A stretch of 32,482 nt of DNA from Bacteroidales bacterium (GTDB lineage: Bacteria; Bacteroidota; Bacteroidia; Bacteroidales; UBA7960): contig SLQX01000029.1 in assembly GCA_007131245.1 (NCBI GenBank), forward strand, positions 1-32,482. The letters are read 5' to 3'. The first letter of the stretch is position 1; the number at the start of each line of letters is the position of its first letter. The position numbers and the translations under genes are program-made. Below, piece by piece: positions 24,547-32,482 of this stretch. Below the pieces are notes generated by a model. That model was given only the letters and a program-made list of their open reading frames with translations. It was not told the DNA's origin and made no database searches.

Positions 24547-26079
24547 CTATTGTTTCTTGTGGTAACTGATTCTTTCCAGTACTACCTGTTTTACATCGTT
24601 GATAGAGATGCGCTCTTGTTTCATGGAGTCCCGTTCTCGGATGGTGACGGTATTATCCTGTAGGGTCTGGTGGTCAATGGTGATGCAGTAAGGCGTTCCT
24701 ATGGCGTCCTGGCGGCGGTATCTGCGCCCAATGGCATCTTTCTCTTCGTAGCGGCACATGAAGTCGTACTTCAGGGTATCCATAACTTCCCTTGCTTTTT
24801 CGGGCAGCCCGTCCTTTTTGGTCAGGGGTAGTACTGCTGCTTTTACAGGAGCCAACATAGGTGGAATGTTGAGTACAACTCTTTGCGAACCATCTTCCAG
24901 GGTCTCTTCTTTGTAAGCGTTGCTGAGGATAGCCAAAAACATGCGGTCAAGACCTATGGAAGTCTCTACGACATACGGCACATAACTTTCATTGGTTTCC
25001 GGGTCGAAATACTGGAGCTTTTTGCCTGAAAACTCCTGGTGGGCCCCCAGGTCAAAGTCAGTGCGCGAATGAATCCCTTCCAATTCTTTAAAGCCAAAGG
25101 GAAAAAGAAATTCAATATCGGCAGCATCCTTGGCATAATGGGCCAGTTTATCATGATCGTGCAGGCGGAAAAGCTCATCAGGTATACCCAATGCTTTGTG
25201 CCATTTTACACGCTCATCTTTCCAGTATTCATACCACTCTTTTTCTTGCCCTGGACGCACAAAAAACTGCATCTCCATCTGCTCAAATTCACGCATGCGA
25301 AAGATAAACTGCCTTGCTACTATTTCATTACGAAAAGCTTTCCCTATTTGGGCAATACCAAACGGGAGTTTCATGCGACCGGTTTTTTGCACGTTAAGGT
25401 AGTTGACAAAAATACCCTGGGCGGTTTCCGGGCGGAGGTAAATCTGGTTAGCTCCTTCGCTTAAAGAGCCCATTTGGGTGCTGAACATCAGGTTAAATTG
25501 GCGAACCTCCGTCCAGTTTTTGGAGCCCGATATAGGGCAGGCAATCCCCAGCTCTTCAATCAGTGCTTTAACATCCTGAAGGTCCTCATTCTCCATATCT
25601 TTCACAAAGCGGCTTCGAATATTGTCAATCTTTTCCTGGTTAGCCTGCACCCTTGGATTGGTTTGGCGGAACATTTTTTCGTCAAAATCTTCACCAAATT
25701 TTTTGGCTGCCTTGCTTATTTCTTTGTTGATTTTTTCTTCCAGCTTGGCCATGTGGTCTTCGATGAGCACATCGGCACGATATCTTTTTTGGGAGTCTTT
25801 GTTGTCTATCAGGGGGTCGTTAAAGGCATCCACGTGACCCGAAGCTTTCCAAACGGTAGGATGCATAAATATGGCAGAATCAATGCCTACAATATTTTCA
25901 TGAAACTGAACCATGGATTTCCACCAATACTCCTTGATGTTGTTTTTCAGGGCTGATCCGTTTTGACCATAGTCGTAAACAGCACTCAGGCCATCATATA
26001 TTTCGCTGGATTGAAAAATAAATCCATACTCTTTGGCATGGGCTATGATTTTTTTGAAAATATCTTCTCCTTTTGACAT
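24547..26079 (-). CDS. glyS: Glycyl-tRNA synthetase (alpha2 type)
   Basis: This 510-aa class II synthetase charges tRNA-Gly. It is the single-chain homodimeric type (also called GlyQS), not the alpha2beta2 GlyQ+GlyS type of E. coli. Motif 1 is near the N-terminus (SSEIYDGLSAVYDYG onward). Motif 2 is FRNEIVARQFIFRMREFEQ (249-267) and motif 3 is ETSIGLDRMFLAIL (372-385). The glycine-site stretch RPETAQGIFVNY (216-227) is clear. The anticodon-binding domain occupies ~400-510 (MLAPVKAAVLPL to DAIGTPYCITID). The gene starts 27 bp after the stop of the lipid kinase gene on the same strand, with no promoter element seen between, so it is likely the second gene of that transcript. Confidence 0.97.
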   Translation of the reverse strand: MSKGEDIFKKIIAHAKEYGFIFQSSEIYDGLSAVYDYGQNGSALKNNIKEYWWKSMVQFHENIVGIDSAIFMHPTVWKASGHVDAFNDPLIDNKDSQKRYRADVLIEDHMAKLEEKINKEISKAAKKFGEDFDEKMFRQTNPRVQANQEKIDNIRSRFVKDMENEDLQDVKALIEELGIACPISGSKNWTEVRQFNLMFSTQMGSLSEGANQIYLRPETAQGIFVNYLNVQKTGRMKLPFGIAQIGKAFRNEIVARQFIFRMREFEQMEMQFFVRPGQEKEWYEYWKDERVKWHKALGIPDELFRLHDHDKLAHYAKDAADIEFLFPFGFKELEGIHSRTDFDLGAHQEFSGKKLQYFDPETNESYVPYVVETSIGLDRMFLAILSNAYKEETLEDGSQRVVLNIPPMLAPVKAAVLPLTKKDGLPEKAREVMDTLKYDFMCRYEEKDAIGRRYRRQDAIGTPYCITIDHQTLQDNTVTIRERDSMKQERISINDVKQVVLERISYHKKQ

Positions 26080-26106
26080 ATACCAATTATTGCTTTGTAA
26101 ATGATG

Positions 26107-27075
26107 TTATTGATTTTTTGTATTAAATAGCTTTTCCTTACTGACAACCACTTTTACACTTTTGGGGATGATGCCAAAAGAAAAAGGTGAATGTCCCAGT
26201 GACTCGCCGTCTGCCTCCATCAAAACAGGGGTTTTGGGCTCTACGATGATATTTCTGCCTTTGTGGGTTTCTACCTTTTTATGTTTGGCGATGGTTCCGT
26301 TATACAGTCGATTGACATTAAAAATTACCGACCATTTGCTCATGTCTTTGATGAGCGTGAGGTCGAAAAAGCCATCATTGGGCACAGCATTGGGTGTTTG
26401 TCGCATCCCACCACCATTAAACTGGCCGATTCCTATTCCCATGCTGAAAATGCTGTGTTTGATTTCACTATTGTCGATGACAATACGCGTGGGAACGGAT
26501 TTGAATGAGAAAAGTGAAGCAAAAATATTTTTCAGGTATACCAGAGGGTTGGCTTTGCCAAGGTCTTTATCGGCATTGGTTTTCTGAGCTACTAAGCCGT
26601 CAAAGCCCAGTCCGGCCATATTGATAAAATACCGCGAACTCATACCTGTATTGGTGGCATAGCTAACCATACCTGCATCTTGTATAAAAGTATCCTCTTT
26701 TTTGATGAGTTTGATGGACTTTTCATAATCTCCAGGTATTTGAAAGGTGCGCACCCAATCGTTACCCGTTCCAACAGATATTACTGCCAGCGTGATATCG
26801 GTGGTGGGTGCCACATTTTGCCAAAAAATACCGTTTACCACTTCATTGAGCGTTCCATCGCCTCCTATGGAAATGATTTTTCGAAACCCTTTTTCTATGT
26901 ATTCTTTGGTTAGTGCTATGGCATGAGTGCGTTTTTCCGTAAAAACAGGATAAAAGTCAATACCATGCCTTTGGGCGAGGCGTTCTATTTTATTCCAGTC
27001 TTTTTTACATTTGCCAACACCCGCATTGGGGTTAACCACTGCCAACCATTTATTCTTTTGATCCTGATTTTCCAA
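26107..27075 (-). CDS. Diacylglycerol/lipid kinase family protein (YegS/DgkB-like)
   Basis: This 322-aa member of the DAGK catalytic-domain family phosphorylates a lipid such as diacylglycerol with ATP in the cytoplasm or at the membrane surface. The N-terminal nucleotide region shows VVNPNAGVGK (13-22) and the signature GGDGTLNEVVNG (71-82). The C-terminal beta domain carries MAGLGFDG and VLMEADGESLG. There is no membrane segment, so it is not the small integral DgkA type. The exact lipid cannot be told from the sequence; recycling diacylglycerol into phosphatidate is the common role. glyS follows after 27 bp. A -7 element lies 70 bp upstream, in the gap to asd, so this pair appears to have its own promoter. 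Confidence 0.92.
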   Translation of the reverse strand: MENQDQKNKWLAVVNPNAGVGKCKKDWNKIERLAQRHGIDFYPVFTEKRTHAIALTKEYIEKGFRKIISIGGDGTLNEVVNGIFWQNVAPTTDITLAVISVGTGNDWVRTFQIPGDYEKSIKLIKKEDTFIQDAGMVSYATNTGMSSRYFINMAGLGFDGLVAQKTNADKDLGKANPLVYLKNIFASLFSFKSVPTRIVIDNSEIKHSIFSMGIGIGQFNGGGMRQTPNAVPNDGFFDLTLIKDMSKWSVIFNVNRLYNGTIAKHKKVETHKGRNIIVEPKTPVLMEADGESLGHSPFSFGIIPKSVKVVVSKEKLFNTKNQ

Positions 27076-27144
27076 AATGTAGAATTCAGATAGTTCTTAT
27101 ATTCAAGACTTTACAAAAAAGCCGTGCTGTTTTTCAGCGAATTG

Positions 27145-27152
27145 CAAAAATA
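27145..27152 (-). promoter_or_regulatory. -7 promoter element for the lipid kinase-glyS pair
   Basis: The complement reads TATTTTTG, a full TAnnTTTG match 70 bp before the kinase ATG, in the 87-bp gap after asd. Readthrough from asd is also possible, as no strong terminator is present. Confidence 0.4.
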
Positions 27153-27162
27153 CGAAAAAAGC

Positions 27163-28158
27163 CTAAGCGGACACCAGTTTTTTTTCAAGCAGAAGCTGGG
27201 CAACCTGAACAGCGTTTGTGGCTGCTCCTTTGCGCAGATTGTCTGCCACAATCCAAATGTTCAATCCGTTTTTACACGATTCATCCTTCCTGATACGGCC
27301 AATGAAAACCTCGTCTTTGTTTTGCGAGGAGAGGGGTGTGGGGTAAATGTTTTCTGCAGGATTATCCTGGATGACAAGCCCCGGAGCGTTGGCAAACAGG
27401 TTCATTATCTCGTTGATCTTAAAAGGTTTCCAGGTTTCAATGTTGATTGATTCTGAATGCCCTCCTTTTACAGGCACCCTTACAACTGTAGCTGTGATGC
27501 CTATGGTGGAATCATTAAATATTTTGCGGGTTTCCCTGATGAGTTTTAGCTCCTCTGCAGTATACCCGTTATCCATAAAATCTCCGCCATGGGGAAGGCA
27601 GTTTAAATCAATGGGGTGAGGGTAGACCCTATGGGCTTCCCGGCCGGCCCTTTCGTCGTCCAATTGTTTTACGGCATCAACCCCGGTGCCTGTTACCGAC
27701 TGGTAGGTGGAAATGATCAACCTTTTTAATCCATAAGCTTTGTGCAAAGGGTTGAGGGCAACCACCATCTGGATGGTGCTGCAGTTGGGATTGGCAATAA
27801 TTTTTGAATCCTCTGTGAGTTCATGAGCATTTACCTCGGGTACAACCAATGGTATATGTTCTTCCATTCGCCAGGCCGAAGAGTTGTCTATCACATAAGT
27901 ACCCTGGGATGCAAATTTTTCTGCCCACTGCTTTGACAAAGCTGCTCCAGCAGAGAAAATGGCAATCTGTGGCCTGACAGCCAGGGCATCTTCAATACTG
28001 ATAACTTTGTACGTCCTGTTGCCAAATGATATGGGTTTTCCAACAGACCGGGACGAAGCAACGGGGTAAAACTCCGTAACCGGCAACTCTCTTTCCTCCA
28101 ATACCCTGGTCATTACCTGGCCAACAAGGCCAGTAGCGCCTATTAATGCAAGTTTCAT
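27163..28158 (-). CDS. asd: Aspartate-semialdehyde dehydrogenase
   Basis: This 331-aa NADPH enzyme reduces aspartyl phosphate to aspartate semialdehyde, the branch point to lysine/diaminopimelate, threonine and methionine. The nucleotide loop is GATGLVGQ (7-14). The active-site cysteine is C126 in ANPNCSTIQ and the base is H234 in KGGHSES. TYQSVTGTG (151-159) and HPIDLNCLPHGG are further family signatures. Length is normal and the N-terminal methionine directly precedes the Rossmann strand (MKLALIGATG). It provides a diaminopimelate precursor for peptidoglycan but is not clustered with dap genes here. It is divergent from the lamin-tail gene across a 318-bp gap. Confidence 0.97.
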   Translation of the reverse strand: MKLALIGATGLVGQVMTRVLEERELPVTEFYPVASSRSVGKPISFGNRTYKVISIEDALAVRPQIAIFSAGAALSKQWAEKFASQGTYVIDNSSAWRMEEHIPLVVPEVNAHELTEDSKIIANPNCSTIQMVVALNPLHKAYGLKRLIISTYQSVTGTGVDAVKQLDDERAGREAHRVYPHPIDLNCLPHGGDFMDNGYTAEELKLIRETRKIFNDSTIGITATVVRVPVKGGHSESINIETWKPFKINEIMNLFANAPGLVIQDNPAENIYPTPLSSQNKDEVFIGRIRKDESCKNGLNIWIVADNLRKGAATNAVQVAQLLLEKKLVSA

Positions 28159-28476
28159 TTTTTTAAAAATTTTGTAAGTCTGTCACATGTCCGTCTTTTT
28201 GCAAGCGAGAGAATAACCTAAATCATCCTTTCCTTGTCAAATGCTGAGAAGAGCCAAGTGATAAATACCTTTTATAAGTGCTTTATGTGGTTTTGTTACT
28301 GAATCAAAGGGAATTACCTGCTTTGCAAAACCTTTATCCATATACCCTGAAGGAGTTGCCGGTGTTGCTTTGCCTGTGAGAATTCCTAAGTAAATGTGAA
28401 ATTATAAGGGATAACATAACCACGTTTTCAGGCAAAATTAGTATATTTAAGTAAAGAACTAAAGAAGGAATACATT
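28159..28476. other. Divergent intergenic region between asd and the lamin-tail gene
   Basis: I see no ORF, RNA gene or clear terminator here. For the plus strand, TATATTTA at 28442-28449 is one mismatch from TAnnTTTG and lies ~28 bp before the ATG, so it is a weak promoter candidate. No convincing element was found for asd on the minus strand close to its start. Confidence 0.4.
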
Positions 28477-31400
28477 ATGGAACGAAAAATCTTTGTGGTT
28501 TTTTACATAATGGCCCCCCTTTTCCTTTCAGCACAATTTACCGATGATTTCAGTGACGGGGATTTCACCCATAATCCAACCTGGCTGGGTAGCACGGATA
28601 AATTTGTTGTTGAAAGCCAGGTGCTGCGTCTCAACGATGACAATGCCGGAATGGCATGGCTGGGGACCCAGAGTTATGTGATGGATAATACGCAATGGGA
28701 GTTTTGGGTGAGACTGGCCTTCACCCCTTCGGATAATAATTACCCCAAAATATACCTGGTAAGTGATTCGGACAATCTAACGGAGCCGCTCAACGGTTAC
28801 TATCTCAGGATAGGCAAAACGGGTACTGACAATAAGCGTTTGTATTTGTACCGGCAAAACGGTGAAGACCACACACAGATATTGGCCGGGGCTGATAATC
28901 TGGCTGCAGCCTCCAATAATGTGTTACGCATAAAAGTTACCAGGGATAATACAGCCAACTGGGAGGTTTGGGCCGACCCCGGGGGCGAAGAGGCCTTTGT
29001 GCCCCAGGGAAGTGCACTGGATGATACCTATACTTTCACCCAGTTCTTTGGTGTTAAATGCACTTATACCATCAGCAACTCCGATGGGTTTTATTTTGAT
29101 GATTTTTATGTCGGAGAAATCATTGAAGATACCATCCCGCCCACTGTTAACCAAATAATTCCAACAAGTGCAAACACCCTGACGTTGGATTTTTCCAAAG
29201 CTGTTGAACCCATCAGTGCGCAAAACACCGTCAACTATTTTGTTTCGGGCTTAGGTGCTCCCGATAGTGCTATCAGGCCTGATGAAACACCCAACCAGGT
29301 CATACTTGAATTTGAACAGGATTTTGAGTTGGGCCAAACCTATACACTCAACGTGAGTAACATTCAGGACTTTGCTGGTAATGTGCTGGAAAGTTTTACA
29401 GGCCAGTTTGCCTGGTATGTGCCCCAACGCTTTGATATGGTTTTTAATGAAATTATGGCCAATCCAACTCCTGAAGTGGGGTTGCCACCCTATCGCTATA
29501 TTGAGCTATACAACACCTCCGCGTTTCCCATTAGCCTGGCTGGCTGGACGCTGGATTACTCCCTCAGCCAAAGAGAGTTGCCGGCTATTACTGTACCTGC
29601 CGGAGGGGTTGTGGTTTTAACAACAGAAAACGGAGCGCAGGCATTACAGGAATTTGATCATGTATATGCAGTTCCGGGTTTGCCCACATCTTTCCTTACC
29701 ATTGGCGGCAGAACATTAAGCTTGCGGGATGAACAGGGAGAGCTTATTTCTTATGTAAGTTATACCGACCAATGGTACCAGGATCCAGAAAAGGCAGAGG
29801 GGGGGTGGGCCCTGGAAAAAATGGATCCTTATAACTACTGCGGGGAAGCATCCAACTGGCAAGCAAGCCAAGATCCCCGGGGAGGGACGCCAGGTGTGGA
29901 AAATTCTGTTTTTGCAGAAAACCCTGACAGCGATCATCCTCAACTAATGGATATTGTTGTAAAAAGTGATATAGAAATTATGCTGCACTTCAATGAATCT
30001 ATGGATGAATCGGGATTGCTAAATACAGAAAACTATTCCATTAACCACGGGGTTGGTTACCCCTTATCAGCTTCTCCTGTGGAGCCTGCGTTTAAAAAGG
30101 TTCACCTTATCCTCTCACAGCCTTTGCAGAGTGATAGGGTCTACCAGTTGGCACTTTCTGATCACATAACCGATTGTGCAGGTAATGAGCCAGTTGAAAA
30201 CTCTCTGCTTTTTGCGGATTACCAGTCTGAACGTTATGATTTGATAATTAGTGAAATTATGGCTAATCCGACCCCCGAGGTTGGGTTGCCACCCCATAAA
30301 TATTTGGAGGTTTATAATGCATCAGAATTCCCCATCAGTCTTTCTGGTTGGACTTTAACTTATGGGGATGGGCATCGTGAGTTGCCGCCTGTGACCATAA
30401 ACTCCCAAAGCTATATGGTTTTAACAACTCGAGAGGGAGCTAAAGCTTTGCAAGGTATGGGTCCGGTAGTGTCTGTAACGAATCTGCCTGCTACCACATT
30501 TCTCACCCAGGGAGGTCAAACTCTCACCCTGGTCAGCCCGGAGAATGAGCTTATCAGTTTTGTGAGCTACTCAGATCAATGGTATGGAGATGCCTCCAAG
30601 GCTGAGGGCGGCTGGGCCCTTGAAAAAATTGACCCTTACAATTTTTGTGGGGGAAAAGAAAACTGGTCGGCAAGTAATTCAGAAAAAGGGGGAACTCCCG
30701 GCCAACCCAACTCCATTATGGATAACAATCCTGACATTGAACAGCCCTATCTTTTGAGAGCGGGGTATGAATCTCCCAACACCATCAGTCTTTTTTTTAA
30801 TGAGCCCATGGAAGAAGGAACCCTGTTGGATACCCGAAACTATAAATTAAGCCCGGATATAGGTGAGCCCCTTTCGGCAGAAGCTATTGCTCCGCATTTC
30901 AATAAAGTGATTCTCACCCTTCACCAGGAGATGGCAGAACAAACCATTTACGAAGTAAGTATTGCCGGCTCCCTGACCGACTGTGCCGGCAACCCTGTTG
31001 ATGACAGCCTTGCCAGGGTGGGTATTCCCAAGCCTGCAGACTCCCTTGATATGGTTATCAATGAAGTTTTGTTTAACCCTCACGACCGGGGAGAGCGGTA
31101 TGTAGAAATATACAATCGGTCTGATCACATTATAGAATTGCAAAATCACATGCTTACTTCGAGAGACACACTTGAAGATGTGCTCATAACTCCCCGCAGC
31201 ATTAGTTCGGAGAGCCAGTTGTTTTTTCCGGGAGAGTACCGGGTTGTAACACCCGATCCCCAGGCTGTTAAAAGCCAGTATATGACCAACAACCCACTGG
31301 GTTTTATAAGTGCTAATCTGCCTTCAATGACCAACACAAGCGGAATAATTGTTTTGGCAAGCAAAGGACAACGTATTATTGATAAACTTATATACCACGA

Positions 31401-31887
31401 AGAGATGCATTATGAACTGCTTACCGATAAAAAAGGAGTGGCCCTGGAGCGGCTCAATTATCATCGCCCCACCCAGGAGCCTTCCAATTGGCATTCGGCG
31501 GCCCAAAATGCAGGGTTTGGCACACCTGGCTACAAAAACTCACAGTTTACTAATGATCCCGACTCAACGGAGGATATGTTTGAAGTATATCCACGTATCT
31601 TTTCACCCAACAACGATGGGGTAGATGATGTGTTGAATATTGCCTGGGAGTTTGAGAGCCCGGGTTATACGGCCAATATTCAAATATACGACAGCAGGGG
31701 GCGCCTGGTGCGTAAACTAACCAGGAGTAAGCTGCTCCCGGTAAAAGGCGTGACAACCTGGGATGGCACTACTGATGACAACCTGAAAGCAAACATTGGG
31801 ATATATGTGATTTTTATTGAGCTTTTCGATCCTCAGGGAAATATAAATACCTATAAAAAAACGGCTGTGCTTGCAGGAAGATTGTAG
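28477..31887 (+). CDS. Secreted multidomain lamin-tail protein with type B T9SS sorting domain
   Basis: This 1136-aa protein has a short signal peptide (~1-19, ending LSAQF). Residues ~20-215 look like a concanavalin-A-like jelly-roll domain (FTDDFSDGDFTHNPTW start, DGFYFDDFYVGEI end). A Big_5/SbsA-type Ig-like domain follows (~220-315, ending in YTLNVSN and DFAGNVLE). Then come two near-duplicate units of lamin-tail domain plus Ig-like domain, starting at ~318 and ~586 (both with EIMANPTPEVGLPP and DPYN-(Y/F)-CG). A third, more diverged lamin-tail domain starts at ~857 (INEVLFNPHDRGERYVEIYN). The last ~100 residues are a gliding-motility-associated type B T9SS domain (FSPNNDGVDDVLNI, TTWDGTTDDN, GIYVIFIELFD). 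No catalytic motif is visible. A structural or adhesive surface role is inferred from domain type only. Confidence 0.88.
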   Translation: MERKIFVVFYIMAPLFLSAQFTDDFSDGDFTHNPTWLGSTDKFVVESQVLRLNDDNAGMAWLGTQSYVMDNTQWEFWVRLAFTPSDNNYPKIYLVSDSDNLTEPLNGYYLRIGKTGTDNKRLYLYRQNGEDHTQILAGADNLAAASNNVLRIKVTRDNTANWEVWADPGGEEAFVPQGSALDDTYTFTQFFGVKCTYTISNSDGFYFDDFYVGEIIEDTIPPTVNQIIPTSANTLTLDFSKAVEPISAQNTVNYFVSGLGAPDSAIRPDETPNQVILEFEQDFELGQTYTLNVSNIQDFAGNVLESFTGQFAWYVPQRFDMVFNEIMANPTPEVGLPPYRYIELYNTSAFPISLAGWTLDYSLSQRELPAITVPAGGVVVLTTENGAQALQEFDHVYAVPGLPTSFLTIGGRTLSLRDEQGELISYVSYTDQWYQDPEKAEGGWALEKMDPYNYCGEASNWQASQDPRGGTPGVENSVFAENPDSDHPQLMDIVVKSDIEIMLHFNESMDESGLLNTENYSINHGVGYPLSASPVEPAFKKVHLILSQPLQSDRVYQLALSDHITDCAGNEPVENSLLFADYQSERYDLIISEIMANPTPEVGLPPHKYLEVYNASEFPISLSGWTLTYGDGHRELPPVTINSQSYMVLTTREGAKALQGMGPVVSVTNLPATTFLTQGGQTLTLVSPENELISFVSYSDQWYGDASKAEGGWALEKIDPYNFCGGKENWSASNSEKGGTPGQPNSIMDNNPDIEQPYLLRAGYESPNTISLFFNEPMEEGTLLDTRNYKLSPDIGEPLSAEAIAPHFNKVILTLHQEMAEQTIYEVSIAGSLTDCAGNPVDDSLARVGIPKPADSLDMVINEVLFNPHDRGERYVEIYNRSDHIIELQNHMLTSRDTLEDVLITPRSISSESQLFFPGEYRVVTPDPQAVKSQYMTNNPLGFISANLPSMTNTSGIIVLASKGQRIIDKLIYHEEMHYELLTDKKGVALERLNYHRPTQEPSNWHSAAQNAGFGTPGYKNSQFTNDPDSTEDMFEVYPRIFSPNNDGVDDVLNIAWEFESPGYTANIQIYDSRGRLVRKLTRSKLLPVKGVTTWDGTTDDNLKANIGIYVIFIELFDPQGNINTYKKTAVLAGRL

Positions 31888-31894
31888 CAAATTC

Positions 31895-32482
31895 TCACAC
31901 CGACATGGCGAGGGTTGCCACCCAAACCCTGGTGCCTTTTACCTCTTTCAATTTATGAGCACATGCTTCAAGCGTGGAGCCTGTGGTAACTACATCATCA
32001 ATCAACAGTATGTTTTTCCCTTTTAAGTCTTCCGGTTTGTTTAACTGGAAAACGGTTTCCACGTTTTCCCACCTTTTAAAACGCGATTTGCGGGTTTGGG
32101 AACTGGTTTTGGTAACCCTCACAAGGTTATTTGCAATCATGGGCTTATTCAGCCCTGCTGAAAGCCCTCTTCCGAAAACTTCACTTTGGTTGAATCCCCT
32201 TTTGTGTTTCTTTTTCGGGTGAAGGGGTACTGGTACAATAATCTCTACCGGTTCCCATAAGGGGTTGTTTTTTATCTCCAGGGCCAATTGTTTACCCAGG
32301 AATATGCCAATATCTTTTCTTCCACGGTATTTAAACTGGTGAATGAGTTGCTGCACTTTACCCCCCTTTTGAAAATAAAAAAGCGCAGTGGCCGTTTCAA
32401 CATCAACTCTTCCCCAGAATATCCGTGACATGGCATTTTCCCGCTCCTTGTGCATCCTGGTCCGGGGAAGCTCAAAGCGGCA
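31895..32482 (-). CDS. comF: ComF family protein (phosphoribosyltransferase-like), 5' end outside window
   Basis: The frame stays open to the right edge. The edge residues CRFELPRTRMHKE match the end of the N-terminal zinc-finger region of ComF proteins, so the ATG at 32455 is internal and the gene is cut by the window. The visible 195 residues include IFWGRVDVETATALFYF, the conserved LIHQFKYRGRKDIG, VPVPLHPKKKHKRGFNQSE and the PRPP-binding loop ILLIDDVVTTGSTLEAC. ComF proteins support DNA uptake during natural transformation in some bacteria; the role in Bacteroidota is unproven. The gene converges with the lamin-tail gene, with only 7 bp between the stop codons and no terminator hairpin. 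Confidence 0.92.
   Translation of the reverse strand, partial: CRFELPRTRMHKERENAMSRIFWGRVDVETATALFYFQKGGKVQQLIHQFKYRGRKDIGIFLGKQLALEIKNNPLWEPVEIIVPVPLHPKKKHKRGFNQSEVFGRGLSAGLNKPMIANNLVRVTKTSSQTRKSRFKRWENVETVFQLNKPEDLKGKNILLIDDVVTTGSTLEACAHKLKEVKGTRVWVATLAMSV

Noticed and set aside
25474-25956. 160-aa ORF opposite glyS
   Set aside because: It is fully inside glyS on the other strand, and its hydrophobic composition mirrors glyS codons; no promoter or family signature.
28433-28440. Minus-strand TAATTTTG as an asd promoter
   Set aside because: It is ~275 bp from the asd start and overlaps the region just before the opposite gene; likely chance in AT-rich DNA.
1-32482. tRNA, rRNA, CRISPR array, insertion sequence, toxin-antitoxin pair or prophage genes
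   Set aside because: I looked for T-arm motifs, regularly spaced repeats, transposase or integrase motifs and terminal inverted repeats and found none that hold up.

Overview
The window reads as chromosomal DNA of a member of the Bacteroidota, probably a Bacteroidales/Marinilabiliales-type marine or anaerobic bacterium; the genus is inference. Four observations support the phylum. Five predicted secreted proteins end in type IX secretion system (T9SS) sorting domains. Many upstream regions carry the Bacteroidota -7 promoter element TAnnTTTG. Shine-Dalgarno sites are weak or absent. The gene content also fits: SMUG2-type DNA glycosylase, a Tat-exported TldD, and the alpha2-type glycyl-tRNA synthetase. 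I saw no rRNA, tRNA, CRISPR array, insertion sequence or prophage gene.

Layout. 1-4116: the 3' end of a T9SS cargo gene, a strong terminator, then a large secreted protein with a Porphyromonas-PPAD-like guanidino-deiminase domain. 4117-7411: a leader with an antisense 43-codon ORF, then the tldD-tldE (pmbA) pair, where only TldD has a twin-arginine signal. 7489-8624: a FabH-like ketoacyl synthase. 8701-10905 (minus): MltD-type lytic transglycosylase and, upstream of it, tatA. 11026-15592: two convergent T9SS cargo genes, an M1 metallopeptidase (+) and a cyanophycinase-like S51 peptidase (-), separated by a hairpin. 15593-18937: pyruvate kinase and the Mg2+ channel MgtE, behind a long leader. 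19024-22428: a polysaccharide export lipoprotein (Wza-like) and a fused Wzc-type tyrosine kinase. 22549-24521: SMUG2 glycosylase and a FemAB-type aminoacyl transferase. 24547-28158 (minus): glycyl-tRNA synthetase, a YegS/DagK-type lipid kinase and aspartate-semialdehyde dehydrogenase. 28477-31887: a 1136-residue multidomain lamin-tail surface protein with a type B T9SS sorting domain. 31895-32482 (minus): comF, cut by the window edge.

How the genes relate. Most are housekeeping or envelope genes in small transcription units, not one large system. The recurring theme is the cell surface and secretion: five T9SS cargos, a Tat component plus a Tat substrate, capsule export, and peptidoglycan or lipid enzymes. 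Three of the cargos share an InlB-like beta repeat next to a catalytic or unknown head domain.

I see no clear undescribed multi-gene defence or mobile system. The most interesting points are: (1) the PPAD-like cargo, which keeps the catalytic residues but appears to lack the arginine pair that reads a C-terminal arginine; (2) the apparent localisation mismatch between TldD and TldE; (3) a cleaved-adhesin (choice-of-anchor J) module whose halves are in swapped order in the cyanophycinase-like protein; (4) the small antisense ORF in the tldD leader.
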